Shown here piece by piece: positions 8,759 through 18,152 of a DNA stretch of 64,000 nt; the stretch's first letter is position 1; every line of letters begins with the position of its first letter. The stretch covers positions 186,001-250,000 of the forward strand of contig NZ_FMXM01000009.1 in the NCBI RefSeq assembly GCF_900103325.1, read 5' to 3'. A program made the translations under genes and the position numbers. The notes below the pieces were generated by a model. That model was not told where the DNA came from, ran no database searches, and saw only the letters and a program-made list of their open reading frames with translations. The DNA is from Mesorhizobium qingshengii. Its GTDB lineage: Bacteria; Pseudomonadota; Alphaproteobacteria; Rhizobiales; Rhizobiaceae.

Positions 8759-9748
8759 TCAATTCTTGCCGGCGTTAGCCTGATCAAGCGCCTCGCACTG
8801 CAGCAGCCTCTCCGCTTCCGCCATCACTACCGCTGGCGTCACACGCTCACCGGGTGCGGCCAAAAGCGTCGAGGCATATTGCCCGCGCGGGCCGGTGAGA
8901 CCTGGCTCGGTCGCCAGGAACACCGCAACCGTCGGCAGGCCGAAGGCGCTGGCAAGGTGGGTCAACCCCGTGTCGGCGCCGATCACCAGCGTCGAATGGC
9001 CGATGATCCCGGCAATCTCGGCAAGCGGCGATTTCGGCACCATGATCGTTGATGGTACGGCTTTGGCGATTGCTTCGGCCACGGCCTTTTCACGCTTGTT
9101 CGACCATGTGGTGACCGGGGTCATTCCCCTATCAATCAGCAGGCGGGCGATTTCGATCCAGTCGCCGGCCGGCCATTTCTTGTCCTCGCGGCTGGTGCCG
9201 TGCAGCAGGAAAGCGGTTCTTCCGCTGATGCCGGCGATGTCGCCGGCCGGTGGTACAATGCCGGAGTCCAGTATCGACAGATCAGGCTGATAGCCGAGCG
9301 CCAGCCCGAACAGCCGCCGCGTGCGCTCGATGGCGTGCAGGCCGCGCGGCACGGCGTAGCCGACGTCGTAGAACAAGGCGGCCGAAGGTTCGCGGGCGCT
9401 TGACCTGTCGAAGCCGGCAATGGGTGCCGCAGCCTGTCTTGCAACCAGCGCCGATTTCAGCAGGCCTTGCGCGTCGATGACCAGGTCGTAGCGGCATTCG
9501 CGCAAGGTGCGGCGCAACAAAGCCGCTTCGCGCCAGGTGCCGCCGCTGAACAAGGCCTTGCGCCAGCGCCTGACGGCGACCGTATGGATTCTGCCGATCT
9601 CCGGGTGCAGCGCGACAATGCCTGCGAATGCCTCTTCGACACACCAGTCGAAGGACACGTCCGGCCGGTTCAGGCGGGCATCCTGGACGGCTGGAAAGGT
9701 GTGGATGACATCGCCCATCGACGACGTCTTGACGATCAGGACCTTCAT
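8759..9748 (-). CDS. waaC: LPS heptosyltransferase I
   Basis: A 329-residue glycosyltransferase of family 9. The start [20 protein letters not shown] is diagnostic of WaaC, which adds the first L-glycero-D-manno-heptose to Kdo2-lipid A at the inner membrane; GADTGLTHLASAFGLPTVAV is the ADP-heptose-binding C-terminal motif. The ATG at 9748 overlaps the stop of waaF by four bases (ATGA), so translation is coupled; the frame upstream is waaF in another frame. It is the last gene of the hldD-waaF-waaC operon. Confidence 0.93.
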   Translation of the reverse strand: MKVLIVKTSSMGDVIHTFPAVQDARLNRPDVSFDWCVEEAFAGIVALHPEIGRIHTVAVRRWRKALFSGGTWREAALLRRTLRECRYDLVIDAQGLLKSALVARQAAAPIAGFDRSSAREPSAALFYDVGYAVPRGLHAIERTRRLFGLALGYQPDLSILDSGIVPPAGDIAGISGRTAFLLHGTSREDKKWPAGDWIEIARLLIDRGMTPVTTWSNKREKAVAEAIAKAVPSTIMVPKSPLAEIAGIIGHSTLVIGADTGLTHLASAFGLPTVAVFLATEPGLTGPRGQYASTLLAAPGERVTPAVVMAEAERLLQCEALDQANAGKN

Positions 9749-10752
9749 GCCGCGGCCGGGATTTCCAGCAGGCGTTCCGCCGCCGCCGCGACTTGTCCGA
9801 CTTCGAGCGTCCTGAGGCAGTTGAGATGGCCGAGCGGACAGACCTTCTGATGGCAAGGCGAGCAGGAGAGACCGAGCCAGACCAGCTCGCGCCGTTCCGC
9901 CAGCGGTGGCGTGTTTTCAGGCGAGGTCGAGCCGTAGACGGCAACGATCGGCGTGCCAACGGCGGCGGCGACGTGCATCAGCCCGCTGTCGTTGGACACC
10001 GCCAGCCTTGCCGCCGATATGAGGTCGATGGCGTCCTCCAGCCGCGTCTGGCCGGCAAGGTCGACAACGCCGGGTGCGAGGCCGGCGATCTCCGCCGTCA
10101 CGTCGCGGTCGTTCTTCGAGCCGAACAGCGCGACCTTGAAGCCCTTGCCCATGAAGTCGCGGGCAAGGCCGGCATAGCTTTCGCTCGGCCAGCGCTTGGC
10201 CGGGCCGAACTCGGCACCAGGCATCAGCGCCACGAATTTCTGAGGCGCCAGCCCGAAACGGTCGAGCAAGGCGGCCTGGTTCTTCGCATCCACGGTTAGC
10301 CTGGGCGCCCGGAAACTGCCGCCCTGGGCGAGGCCGAAATAGGCCTGCGCGGTGCGTCGTTTGATGCTGTCGGGCAGCGGCACGATGTCGGTCAGCAGGC
10401 CATAGCGCATTTCGCGCAAATTGCCGAAACGGCGCGGAATGCGGGCAAAGAACGGGATCAGCGCCGACTTCCAGCTTCCCGGCAGGACATAGGCCATGTC
10501 GTACCGGCCACGCAGCAGGCGGCCGAAGCGGCGACGAATGGTGAATTCGAGCGCGCCGGGCTTCAGCGGGAAGTCGATCTGCTGGCGTATTTCGGGCATG
10601 CGTTTGACCAGCGGCGCGGCCCAGGCCGGCGCCAGCACATCGATCGCGGCGTTGGGATGAAGCTCTTTCAGCGCCGCGAACAGGCACTGCGCCATCACCA
10701 TGTCGCCCACCCAGCGTGGGCCGATCACGAGGATCGTTGGGCTTTCAGCCAT
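9745..10752 (-). CDS. waaF: LPS heptosyltransferase II
   Basis: A 335-residue family 9 glycosyltransferase beginning [19 protein letters not shown], typical of WaaF, which transfers the second heptose of the inner core. The C-terminal donor site reads [26 protein letters not shown], and a Cys-rich patch near the end ([17 protein letters not shown]) matches the conserved cysteines of many WaaF proteins. The start overlaps the end of hldD by 28 bp and the stop overlaps waaC by 4 bp, indicating a tight operon. Confidence 0.93.
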   Translation of the reverse strand: MAESPTILVIGPRWVGDMVMAQCLFAALKELHPNAAIDVLAPAWAAPLVKRMPEIRQQIDFPLKPGALEFTIRRRFGRLLRGRYDMAYVLPGSWKSALIPFFARIPRRFGNLREMRYGLLTDIVPLPDSIKRRTAQAYFGLAQGGSFRAPRLTVDAKNQAALLDRFGLAPQKFVALMPGAEFGPAKRWPSESYAGLARDFMGKGFKVALFGSKNDRDVTAEIAGLAPGVVDLAGQTRLEDAIDLISAARLAVSNDSGLMHVAAAVGTPIVAVYGSTSPENTPPLAERRELVWLGLSCSPCHQKVCPLGHLNCLRTLEVGQVAAAAERLLEIPAAA

Positions 10753-11675
10753 TCGACATAGTCTCTGACGCCGGTTTCCACTGTTCGAAATTGGCCATTG
10801 TAACCGGCCGCGCGCAAACGGGACATATCAGCTTGCGTAAAGCTCTGGTAGCTGCCCTTGAGGTGGTCGGGGAATTGGATGAACTCGATCTCGCCTTTGC
10901 CGAGGGTGTCGATGACCGTCTCGGCGATGGCGCGGAAGGGCTGGGCGCGGCCGGTGCCGCAGTTGAAGATGCCGCTCGAGCCGCGTTTCCACAGCCACAG
11001 ATTGACGTCGGCGACATCGCCGACATGGATGAAGTCGCGGCTTTGCTCGCCCGGGCCGAAGCCATCATAGGCGCCGAACAGTTTCGGGTTCTCGCCGCGC
11101 TGGACCTGGTTGAACAGATGGAAGGCGACCGAGGCCATGGCGCCCTTGTGCGCCTCGCGCGGGCCATAGACGTTGAAGTAGCGCAGGCCCGCGACCTGCG
11201 AATGATCGGTGTCGAAGACGGTGCGCCTGACATAGTCGTCGAACAGCTTCTTGGAGTAGGCGTAGACATTGAGCGGCCGCTCAAGCGCCGGGTCCTCGCG
11301 AAACTCGGAACCGCCGCCGTAGACGGAAGCGGAGGAGGCGTAGAGGAAGGGTACGCGCAACGCCTGGCAGGCGTGCAACAGCCTTTTCGAGAAGGCGTAA
11401 TTCACCTCCATCATGAACTTGCCGTTCCATTCGGTGGTGGTCGAGCAGGCGCCCTGGTGGAAGACGGCCTCGATGCGGCCGAGTTCGCCGGCCTCGAGAC
11501 GGGCCAGGAAATCGTCCTTGTCGAGATAGTCGGTGATGCTGAGATCAGCGAGATTGGCGATCTTGTGGCCGTCGGTGAGGTCGTCGACGACCAGGATGTC
11601 GTCATGGCCTTCGGCATTGAGCGCGGCGACGATGTTTGAGCCGATCATGCCGGCGCCGCCCGTGACGATGATCAT
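10725..11675 (-). CDS. hldD: ADP-L-glycero-D-manno-heptose 6-epimerase
   Basis: A 316-residue extended short-chain dehydrogenase. The Rossmann motif [10 protein letters not shown] begins at residue 4, and the catalytic tyrosine and lysine are in [11 protein letters not shown]. Segments [14 protein letters not shown] and [12 protein letters not shown] are characteristic of HldD (RfaD), which converts ADP-D-glycero- to ADP-L-glycero-D-manno-heptose. The ATG at 11675 with AGAGG upstream is chosen over the longer frame to 11780. It heads the operon with waaF and waaC, which use its product. Confidence 0.94.
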   Translation of the reverse strand: MIIVTGGAGMIGSNIVAALNAEGHDDILVVDDLTDGHKIANLADLSITDYLDKDDFLARLEAGELGRIEAVFHQGACSTTTEWNGKFMMEVNYAFSKRLLHACQALRVPFLYASSASVYGGGSEFREDPALERPLNVYAYSKKLFDDYVRRTVFDTDHSQVAGLRYFNVYGPREAHKGAMASVAFHLFNQVQRGENPKLFGAYDGFGPGEQSRDFIHVGDVADVNLWLWKRGSSGIFNCGTGRAQPFRAIAETVIDTLGKGEIEFIQFPDHLKGSYQSFTQADMSRLRAAGYNGQFRTVETGVRDYVEWLKAQRSS

Positions 11676-11832
11676 GAAGGCCTCTGGTTGCTTGCGATTC
11701 CGGTCCTTATAAGGGACGCCAGCCGGGCTGTCGACAAAGCAGGCGCGAACGCAGGAGTCATCGCCACAGTGGCGCCGCAAAGCTTTCGCTCAGTCGGGAC
11801 CTGCCGGCTCGGCCGATCGTGAGGGACAAGGA

Positions 11833-12465
11833 ATGCCGTCGACCGAACTGCTCATCGCGTTTTTCGCCACCACGGCGATCTTCGCCTACATCCCCGGCCC
11901 GGCGATGCTCTACGCCGCCGCGCAGACGATGGCGCGTGGCCGCTGGTCCGGGCTGACGGCGGCACTCGGCATTCATCTTGGCGGCTACGTGCATGTCGTC
12001 GCGGCAGCCGCCGGCTTGTCGGTGCTGTTCCACGCCGTGCCGCCACTCTACATGGCGGTCAAGCTGGTTGGCGCGCTCTATCTGATCTGGCTCGGCATCT
12101 CGTTGTTCCGCAAGCGCGCGGAGGGCGATGCGGCGCTGCCCGCGATCGAGCGGAAATCGGCCCGTCGCGCCTTTTTCGAGAGCATCACCGTCGAGGTGCT
12201 CAATCCGAAGACAGCGATCTTCTTCATGGCATTCCTGCCGCAGTTCATCGACGCCTCGGCGGCGCTTCCGGTCTGGCTGCAGTTCGTCGTGCTCGGAACC
12301 ATCGTCAATCTGATGTTCTCATCGGCGGATGTCGTCTGCGTGTTCCTGGCGGGGGCCGTGATCGGCCGGCTGCGGCGTTCCAGCCGCGCACAGCGCCTGA
12401 TGCAGCGGGCCGGCGGCGCGGTGCTGGTCGGACTCGGCGTCCACGTCGCCTTGCAGAAGAGCTGA
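11833..12465 (+). CDS. LysE/RhtB-family amino-acid exporter
   Basis: A 210-residue integral membrane protein with about six hydrophobic segments. YIPGPAMLYAAAQTMARG near the N-terminus and the central LNPKTAIFFMAFLPQF are the signature of the RhtB/LysE family, which exports amino acids or their analogues. AAGGA precedes the ATG. It sits between the two heptose gene groups and is divergent from hldD, but nothing suggests a link to LPS; the substrate is unknown. A second family member is at 47922. Confidence 0.88.
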   Translation: MPSTELLIAFFATTAIFAYIPGPAMLYAAAQTMARGRWSGLTAALGIHLGGYVHVVAAAAGLSVLFHAVPPLYMAVKLVGALYLIWLGISLFRKRAEGDAALPAIERKSARRAFFESITVEVLNPKTAIFFMAFLPQFIDASAALPVWLQFVVLGTIVNLMFSSADVVCVFLAGAVIGRLRRSSRAQRLMQRAGGAVLVGLGVHVALQKS

Positions 12466-12586
12466 CGCGGCGAGCCGCCGTTGCGCCGGCTTGAATTGCG
12501 GTATATCGGCATCGCCATGAAACGACCGGTCCCGCCAACCGACCCAAACATTCCAGAGACGGGTTTTCCAGCGCGTTGCAGATGAC

Positions 12587-14080
12587 ATGATCAAGCACAA
12601 TCCGCCTTCGCCCGAACCCTTGCACCGCGCCATTGCGCGCTTCGGCGACGTCACCGTCCTGGTGGTGGGTGACCTGATCCTTGACCGTTTCGTCAATGGC
12701 GTGATCGAGCGGATTTCACCGGAAGCGCCGATTCCCGTGCTGCACGGGCGCGGCGAAACCTCGGCCATGGGTGGCGCCGGCAATGTCGTGGCCAACATCA
12801 TCTCGCTTGGGGCGCGTGCCATTCCGGTGTCGGTGATCGGCACCGACACGGCCGGCGACAGCCTGATGCGAATGCTTGGCGAGCTTGGCGCCGACATTGC
12901 GGGCCTGGCGCAGGAGCGCGGCCGCATGACGTCGTCGAAGAGCCGGTTCAGCGCGCTCAACCAGCAGGTGCTGCGCTTCGACGAGGAGGAGATCAAGCCG
13001 CTCGGCGAAGCGGAGCGGGCAGGCCTGATCGACCATTTCCGTGCCGCACTCACGCGTGCCGACATCGTCATCCTGTCCGACTACGGCAAGGGCATCCTGC
13101 TCGACGGTGTCGCCAGCGAACTGATCGCCATCTGCCGAGCGGCGGGCAAGCCGGTGCTGGTCGACCCCAAAGGCCGCGACTATGCGCGCTATGCCGGGGC
13201 AACCGCCATCACGCCCAATCGCAAGGAGCTTGGCGAGGCTGTCGGCCATGCGCTGTTTGCCGACGACGAGATCGTGGCGGCGGCCCGCCAGCTGATCTCG
13301 GCGCACGGCTTTGACTTCGTCGTCGCGACACGCAGCGAAAAGGGCATGAGCGTGGTCGGCCCAACCGAGGCGCGCCACATCGCCACCCAGGCGCGTGAAG
13401 TGTTCGATGTCTCGGGCGCCGGCGACACGGTGATCGCGAGCTTCGCGCTGGCGCTGGCGGCGGGTGCCGATCCCGTCGCCGCGGCCTCGATCGCCAATGC
13501 CGCCGGCGGCGTCGTGGTGGGAAAGCGCGGCACCGCCCGGCTGACGGTCGAGGAACTCACCGGCGCGCTGTTCCGCTCGCACGGACCGACCGCTCACAAG
13601 GATGCCATCCTCGATGCCACATCGGCCGCGCGCATGGTGGCGGCGTGGAAGGAAGAGGGCCTGAGCGTCGGCTTCACCAATGGCTGCTTTGACATCCTGC
13701 ATGCCGGCCATGTCAGCCTGCTGCACGCGGCGCGCAGCCAGTGCGACCGGCTGGTGCTCGGCCTCAACAGCGATGCCTCAGTGCGACGGCTCAAAGGGCC
13801 GGGGCGGCCGGTCAACGACCAGCATGATCGCGCCTGTGTGCTTGCAGCCCTGGCCTCGGTCGATGCGGTCGTGGTGTTCGAGGAGGACACGCCACTGGCG
13901 CTGATCGAAGCCTTGCTGCCCGATATACTGGTCAAGGGCGCCGACTATACGATCGACACCGTGGTCGGCGCCGATGTGGTGCAGAAGGCCGGCGGGCGCG
14001 TCGTGCTGGTCGATCTCGTCGCCGGCAAGAGCACCACCGGCACAATCGGCAAACTGCGCGCCGGCGGCACCACGAACTGA
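12587..14080 (+). CDS. hldE: Bifunctional heptose-7-phosphate kinase / heptose-1-phosphate adenylyltransferase
   Basis: A 497-residue fusion. The N-terminal ribokinase-type domain (about residues 10-330) has AMGGAGNVVANI and the anion-hole motif VSGAGDTVIASF; the C-terminal nucleotidyltransferase domain (about 350-497) has the NGCFDILHAGHVSLL motif with HxGH. Together they phosphorylate D-glycero-D-manno-heptose 7-phosphate at O1 and later attach AMP. gmhA follows after 7 bp, and the three plus-strand genes give the order hldE-gmhA-gmhB. Confidence 0.95.
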   Translation: MIKHNPPSPEPLHRAIARFGDVTVLVVGDLILDRFVNGVIERISPEAPIPVLHGRGETSAMGGAGNVVANIISLGARAIPVSVIGTDTAGDSLMRMLGELGADIAGLAQERGRMTSSKSRFSALNQQVLRFDEEEIKPLGEAERAGLIDHFRAALTRADIVILSDYGKGILLDGVASELIAICRAAGKPVLVDPKGRDYARYAGATAITPNRKELGEAVGHALFADDEIVAAARQLISAHGFDFVVATRSEKGMSVVGPTEARHIATQAREVFDVSGAGDTVIASFALALAAGADPVAAASIANAAGGVVVGKRGTARLTVEELTGALFRSHGPTAHKDAILDATSAARMVAAWKEEGLSVGFTNGCFDILHAGHVSLLHAARSQCDRLVLGLNSDASVRRLKGPGRPVNDQHDRACVLAALASVDAVVVFEEDTPLALIEALLPDILVKGADYTIDTVVGADVVQKAGGRVVLVDLVAGKSTTGTIGKLRAGGTTN

Positions 14081-14087
14081 GGTTTTC

Positions 14088-14660
14088 ATGTCTGAATTGA
14101 ACGACTATCTGGTCCGCTCGGCGGCTGCCATCAACGCCATGGTCGAGCGCGACCTGACCAGCGAGATGGAGCGGGCGGTGAGCGCCGTCGTGACGGCTCT
14201 GTCGTCGGGGAAAGCCTTCCTGATCTGCGGCAATGGCGGCTCGGCCAGCGATGCCATCCACATCGCCGGCGAACTGGTCGGCCGCTTCCTCAAGGAGCGC
14301 AAGGCCTACAATGTCATCGCGCTGCCGGCCAATGCCTCGGTGCTGACCGCCTGGGGCAATGACTATGGCTTCGACACCGTGTTTTCGCGCCAGGTCGAGG
14401 CGCATGGCGCGGCGGGCGGCGTGTTGCTGGCGATCTCGACCAGCGGCAATTCGCCAAGCATCCTGGCCGCCGCCGAACAGGCGCGGATGATGGACATGAC
14501 GGTGATCGGACTGACCGGCGACACCGGCGGCAAGCTCAAGCCGCTGTGCGACATCCTGCTCAACGTGCCGTCGACCTCGACGCCGATCATCCAGCAAGGG
14601 CATCTGTGCCTCTATCACCATCTGTGCGAGGTGGTCGAAGCGCGCCTCAGCAATGGCTGA
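14088..14660 (+). CDS. gmhA: Sedoheptulose-7-phosphate isomerase
   Basis: A 190-residue SIS-domain enzyme. CGNGGSASDAIHIAGELVGRF and ISTSGNSPSILAAAEQAR are the phosphosugar-binding loops of GmhA, and IQQGHLCLYHHLCEVVE carries conserved active-site residues near the C-terminus. It converts sedoheptulose 7-phosphate to D-glycero-D-manno-heptose 7-phosphate, the first committed step of the pathway. The start is the ATG 7 bp after hldE; the stop overlaps gmhB by 8 bp. Confidence 0.95.
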   Translation: MSELNDYLVRSAAAINAMVERDLTSEMERAVSAVVTALSSGKAFLICGNGGSASDAIHIAGELVGRFLKERKAYNVIALPANASVLTAWGNDYGFDTVFSRQVEAHGAAGGVLLAISTSGNSPSILAAAEQARMMDMTVIGLTGDTGGKLKPLCDILLNVPSTSTPIIQQGHLCLYHHLCEVVEARLSNG

Positions 14661-15303
14661 CAGATTGGGGACGGCGCACCCGCTGACCGAGCCGGGTGTA
14701 TGGGTCGAGCGGATCGGCGACCGGGCTTTCCCGGGGCGCCTGCCTGCACTGTTCCTCGACCGCGACGGCACCATCAATGTCGATACCGACTACCCCAGCA
14801 ACCCGGCCGAGATCGTGCTGCGCGACGATATCGTGCCAGTGATCGCAGCCGCCAACCGGGCCGGCATCCCGGTCGTCGTGGTGACCAACCAGTCCGGCAT
14901 TGCGCGCGGCTATTTCGGCTGGAATGTCTTCGCCGACGTGAACGGCCGCGTGCTCGAACTGTTGCGCGAGCAGGGCGTGTCCGTCGACATGGTGCTTGCC
15001 TGTGCCTACCACGAGGCGGGCGTCGGATCACTCGCCCTTGCCGACCATCCGATGCGCAAGCCCAATCCGGGCATGCTGATCGAGGCGGCGAAGCGCCTCG
15101 ACCTCGATCTGCGGCGATCCCTGATCGTCGGCGACAAGCTGGCGGACATGCAGGCAGGGCGGCGCGCTGGCCTCGCGCAAGGCTGGCTGGTCGATGGCGA
15201 GGCGGCGGTTCAGTCCGGCTTCGCCATCAGGCCCTTGCATGACAGCAGCGACCTCGGCGGCCTGCTTGCCGCCATCGAAACGCTCGTTCAGGCGCCGGAG
15301 TAA
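14653..15303 (+). CDS. gmhB: D-glycero-beta-D-manno-heptose-1,7-bisphosphate 7-phosphatase
   Basis: A 216-residue HAD-superfamily phosphatase. FLDRDGTINVDTDY is motif I with the nucleophile and acid/base aspartates; VVTNQSGIARGYF is motif II; KPNPGML and IVGDKLADMQAG are motifs III and IV. It removes the 7-phosphate between the two HldE reactions. It overlaps gmhA by 8 bp, so it is co-translated. The N-terminal 30 residues are somewhat longer than in the enteric protein. Confidence 0.92.
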   Translation: MADRLGTAHPLTEPGVWVERIGDRAFPGRLPALFLDRDGTINVDTDYPSNPAEIVLRDDIVPVIAAANRAGIPVVVVTNQSGIARGYFGWNVFADVNGRVLELLREQGVSVDMVLACAYHEAGVGSLALADHPMRKPNPGMLIEAAKRLDLDLRRSLIVGDKLADMQAGRRAGLAQGWLVDGEAAVQSGFAIRPLHDSSDLGGLLAAIETLVQAPE

Positions 15304-15327
15304 CCGATCAGGGCCCGGCCTGACGGC

Positions 15328-16122
15328 TCAAGCCGGATCGTTGCCTTGCGAAGCTTCATACAGTTTGGCCTCGGTGGCATAGGAATAAATCATCACCGAC
15401 ATCGAGTAGATGAAGCCATGCCGGCCGCACAGGAAGTAGCGCTTGGCCAGATAGAACTTCAGGAAGTTGCCGAACGGCGACAAGACCAGCCGTACAAGGC
15501 CCGGTTTCTTGCCCCTGTCGACCAGTGTCGCAACCTTGAGGCTGGAGTAAGAGTTGGCGCGGGCAAGGTCCTCCTCGATCGATATTTCGCGGCGATGCAG
15601 CAAGACACCGCTCTCGATCGTGCTGGTCTCGCCCGGCACGCCGAAGGATTCATGCACCCGCGCGTTGAGATCCATGGTGGCGCCTTCGCGGCGAAAAAGT
15701 CGCAGCAGCCTGTTGTGCAGCACCCAGCGATGCGCGTAGCCGTAGCCCTTCAGCCAATCGCGGCGGCGGATGTACCATCCGCCCATGCTGTCGCTCGCTG
15801 TCCGCGTTGCGGTGATGATCGACTGCCGCAGCAGGTCGTCGACACGTTCGTCAGGATCGATCGAAAGACACCAGGGCTGGGTGGCGTGGTCGAGCGCGAA
15901 TTGTCTCTGACGAGGAAAACCCGGCCAGTCATTGTGCAGCAGCCTTATCGGGTAGCCCCTGGCAATGAAGCTTTGCACGCATTCGATGGTGCCGTCCGTC
16001 GAACCGGAATCGACGATGATGATCTCGGCGCAGAAGTCGATGCTTTCCAGGCATGGGCCGATCATGTCGGCCTCGTTCACGCAGATGATAAGCGCCGAGA
16101 CCGGGCTTGCAAATCGAGTCAT
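15328..16122 (-). CDS. Family 2 glycosyltransferase, LPS core type
   Basis: A 264-residue GT-A-fold enzyme. VSALIICVNEADMIGPCLESI and IIVDSGSTDGTIE are the nucleotide-sugar-binding strands, and SIDPDERV carries the DxD-like metal site. GWYIRRRDWLKGYGY and a final hydrophobic stretch resemble WaaE/KdtX-like LPS core glucosyltransferases. The neighbouring heptose genes support a role in core assembly, but donor and acceptor are not known. It converges with gmhB, 24 bp apart. Confidence 0.82.
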   Translation of the reverse strand: MTRFASPVSALIICVNEADMIGPCLESIDFCAEIIIVDSGSTDGTIECVQSFIARGYPIRLLHNDWPGFPRQRQFALDHATQPWCLSIDPDERVDDLLRQSIITATRTASDSMGGWYIRRRDWLKGYGYAHRWVLHNRLLRLFRREGATMDLNARVHESFGVPGETSTIESGVLLHRREISIEEDLARANSYSSLKVATLVDRGKKPGLVRLVLSPFGNFLKFYLAKRYFLCGRHGFIYSMSVMIYSYATEAKLYEASQGNDPA

Positions 16123-16364
16123 GGTCCCCTTCCCATGGCGGATTGTCCGCGGAATTCACGCTGCTTGCGCCACCTGTTCTTGCGCAATTCCGGACGGAAA
16201 ACCGTTACACACTTTTCCTGAAATTGCTTTAGGAAACCAATCAGGCGGCAAGCCGGACAGCGCCATCCAGCCTTCTATATCAGCGTCTGTCGGATACCAA
16301 CGCGGCGCCGGTGTGGCGAAACGCCGGAATTCACACCGGCTCGCACGCCGGCGTTCGACCGGTC

Positions 16365-16844
16365 TCAAGGCCGTTCGAACGAGACCAGCCCTTCGTCCTT
16401 GACCCGGCGGATGGTGAGCGCGGTACGCACCGTGTCGACATTCGGGGTAGAAGTCAGTTCCTCGATGACGAAGGTCTGGAAGGCGCCGAGATCGCTTGCC
16501 ACGCAATGCAGCAGGAAATCGGATTCGCCCGACACCATCCAGGCGTCGCGCACGATCGGCCAGCCGCGCGTGCGCTCGGCAAAGGTGCGCAACTCGGCAT
16601 CGGACTGATGATGCAGCCCGACCAGGCAGAAGGCGACGACATCGAGGCCGAGCGCCGGCGCGTTGAGCAGCGCGCGGTAGCCGCGAATGATGCCGGTTTC
16701 CTCCAATCGCTTGACGCGGCGCAGGCAGGGCGGCGCCGAAATGCCGACGCGGCTCGACAGTTCGACATTGGTCATGCGCCCATCGGCCTGGAGCTCGCGC
16801 AGGATCTTCCAGTCGATGGCGTCGAGGTCGGCCTTGAGCGGCAT
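16365..16844 (-). CDS. Lrp/AsnC-family transcriptional regulator
   Basis: A 159-residue regulator. The N-terminal winged helix (residues 5-60) contains DAIDWKILRELQADGRMTN and the recognition segment VGISAPPCLRRVKRLEE; the C-terminal RAM domain (about 70-150) binds the effector and forms dimers and octamers. It is divergent from trxB, a gene pair seen in several rhizobia, and may regulate itself and trxB. The ATG at 16844 starts the canonical MPLKADLDAID; the longer frame to 17027 overlaps the trxB leader and is rejected. Confidence 0.9.
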   Translation of the reverse strand: MPLKADLDAIDWKILRELQADGRMTNVELSSRVGISAPPCLRRVKRLEETGIIRGYRALLNAPALGLDVVAFCLVGLHHQSDAELRTFAERTRGWPIVRDAWMVSGESDFLLHCVASDLGAFQTFVIEELTSTPNVDTVRTALTIRRVKDEGLVSFERP

Positions 16845-17097
16845 GAGGGTTCTCGAGAAAGTCAGGGGCGACACGCAAGAATCTTGCGTGATTTTGTAAT
16901 TAAACGACTTCGCTGTCCATTCCATCCCTCGCTCGGAATATTTCGGAGGATCAAAGCAGGGGACAGGGTGCGACAAAGCTTTCCGGGGACGAACGCCAAC
17001 TTGCCTTGCTGGCGTCGTGGGCAACACTTACATTACGCGCGATATCGACGAGTTTTCCATGCCGCAATTGCCGGCAGCCCTCCGCAGAGGCTTCCAG

Positions 17098-18072
17098 ATG
17101 ACCACCAAGCACGCGCCCGTTCTCATCATCGGTTCCGGTCCGGCCGGCTATACGGCGGCAGTCTACGCTGCTCGCGCCATGTTGAAGCCGATGTTGGTCG
17201 CCGGCCTGCAGCAGGGCGGCCAGCTGATGATCACCACCGATGTCGAGAACTATCCCGGTTTCGCCGACCCCATCCAGGGTCCCTGGCTGATGGAGCAGAT
17301 GCTGAAGCAAGCCGAGCATGTCGGCACCGACATCATCAACGACATCATCACCGAGGTCGACCTCAATGTGCGGCCGTTCCGCGCCAAGGGCGATTCCGGC
17401 ACCACCTACACCGCCGACGCGCTGATCATCGCCACCGGCGCGCAAGCCAAATGGCTGGGCATTCCGACCGAGCAGACCTTCATGGGGTTCGGTGTCTCGG
17501 CCTGCGCCACCTGCGACGGCTTCTTCTATCGCGGCAAGGATGTCGCCGTGATCGGCGGCGGCAATTCGGCGGTGGAAGAAGCGCTCTATCTGTCGAACCT
17601 CGCCAAGAGCGTCACGGTCATCCATCGGCGCAGCGATTTCCGCGCCGAGCGCATCCTGCGCGAACGGCTGCTGAAGAAGGACAATGTTCGCGTCATTTGG
17701 GACACGGTGGTCGACGAGATCACCGGCCGCCCCGGCAAGGCGCCGCTGCCACCCTCGGTCGAAGGGCTGAAGCTCAAGCATGCGGCGACCGGCGCCGAAA
17801 CGCATCTCAAGGTCGACGGCGTGTTCGTGGCGATCGGCCACGCGCCGGCGGTCGAGCTGTTCGTCGGCAAGCTGAAGCAGAAGCCCAACGGCTATCTGTG
17901 GACGGCACCGGATTCGACTCGCACCGACGTGCCCGGCGTGTTCGCGGCCGGCGACGTCACCGACGATGTCTACCGCCAGGCGGTGACGGCGGCAGGACTC
18001 GGCTGCATGGCCGCGCTGGAGGCGGAAAAGTATCTGGCCGGCATCGAGGTGCACCGCGAAGCGGCGGAGTAG
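17098..18072 (+). CDS. trxB: Thioredoxin-disulfide reductase
   Basis: A 324-residue flavoprotein of low-molecular-weight type. IIGSGPAGYTAAVYAAR binds FAD, SACATCDGFF carries the redox-active CxxC, IGGGNSAVEEALYL binds NADPH and GVFAAGDVTDDVYRQ is the second FAD motif. It passes electrons from NADPH to thioredoxin in the cytoplasm. The ATG at 17098 has AGAGG upstream; an in-frame ATG at 17017 would add 27 residues unlike the family. It is followed 80 bp later by the LsrB/VtlR-like regulator. Confidence 0.96.
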   Translation: MTTKHAPVLIIGSGPAGYTAAVYAARAMLKPMLVAGLQQGGQLMITTDVENYPGFADPIQGPWLMEQMLKQAEHVGTDIINDIITEVDLNVRPFRAKGDSGTTYTADALIIATGAQAKWLGIPTEQTFMGFGVSACATCDGFFYRGKDVAVIGGGNSAVEEALYLSNLAKSVTVIHRRSDFRAERILRERLLKKDNVRVIWDTVVDEITGRPGKAPLPPSVEGLKLKHAATGAETHLKVDGVFVAIGHAPAVELFVGKLKQKPNGYLWTAPDSTRTDVPGVFAAGDVTDDVYRQAVTAAGLGCMAALEAEKYLAGIEVHREAAE

Positions 18073-18152
18073 AGGGTTCAGAAAACGGCTTAGAGACGCC
18101 GTGTAAAAGCCTGATTTTTCATTCAGACGCCAAAAGCAGAACGAGGGGTATC

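Noticed and set aside
16311..18152. Long N-terminal extension of the LsrB-like gene
   Set aside because: The frame is open across lrp and trxB only by chance; the LysR domain starts at 18153 after a good ribosome-binding site.
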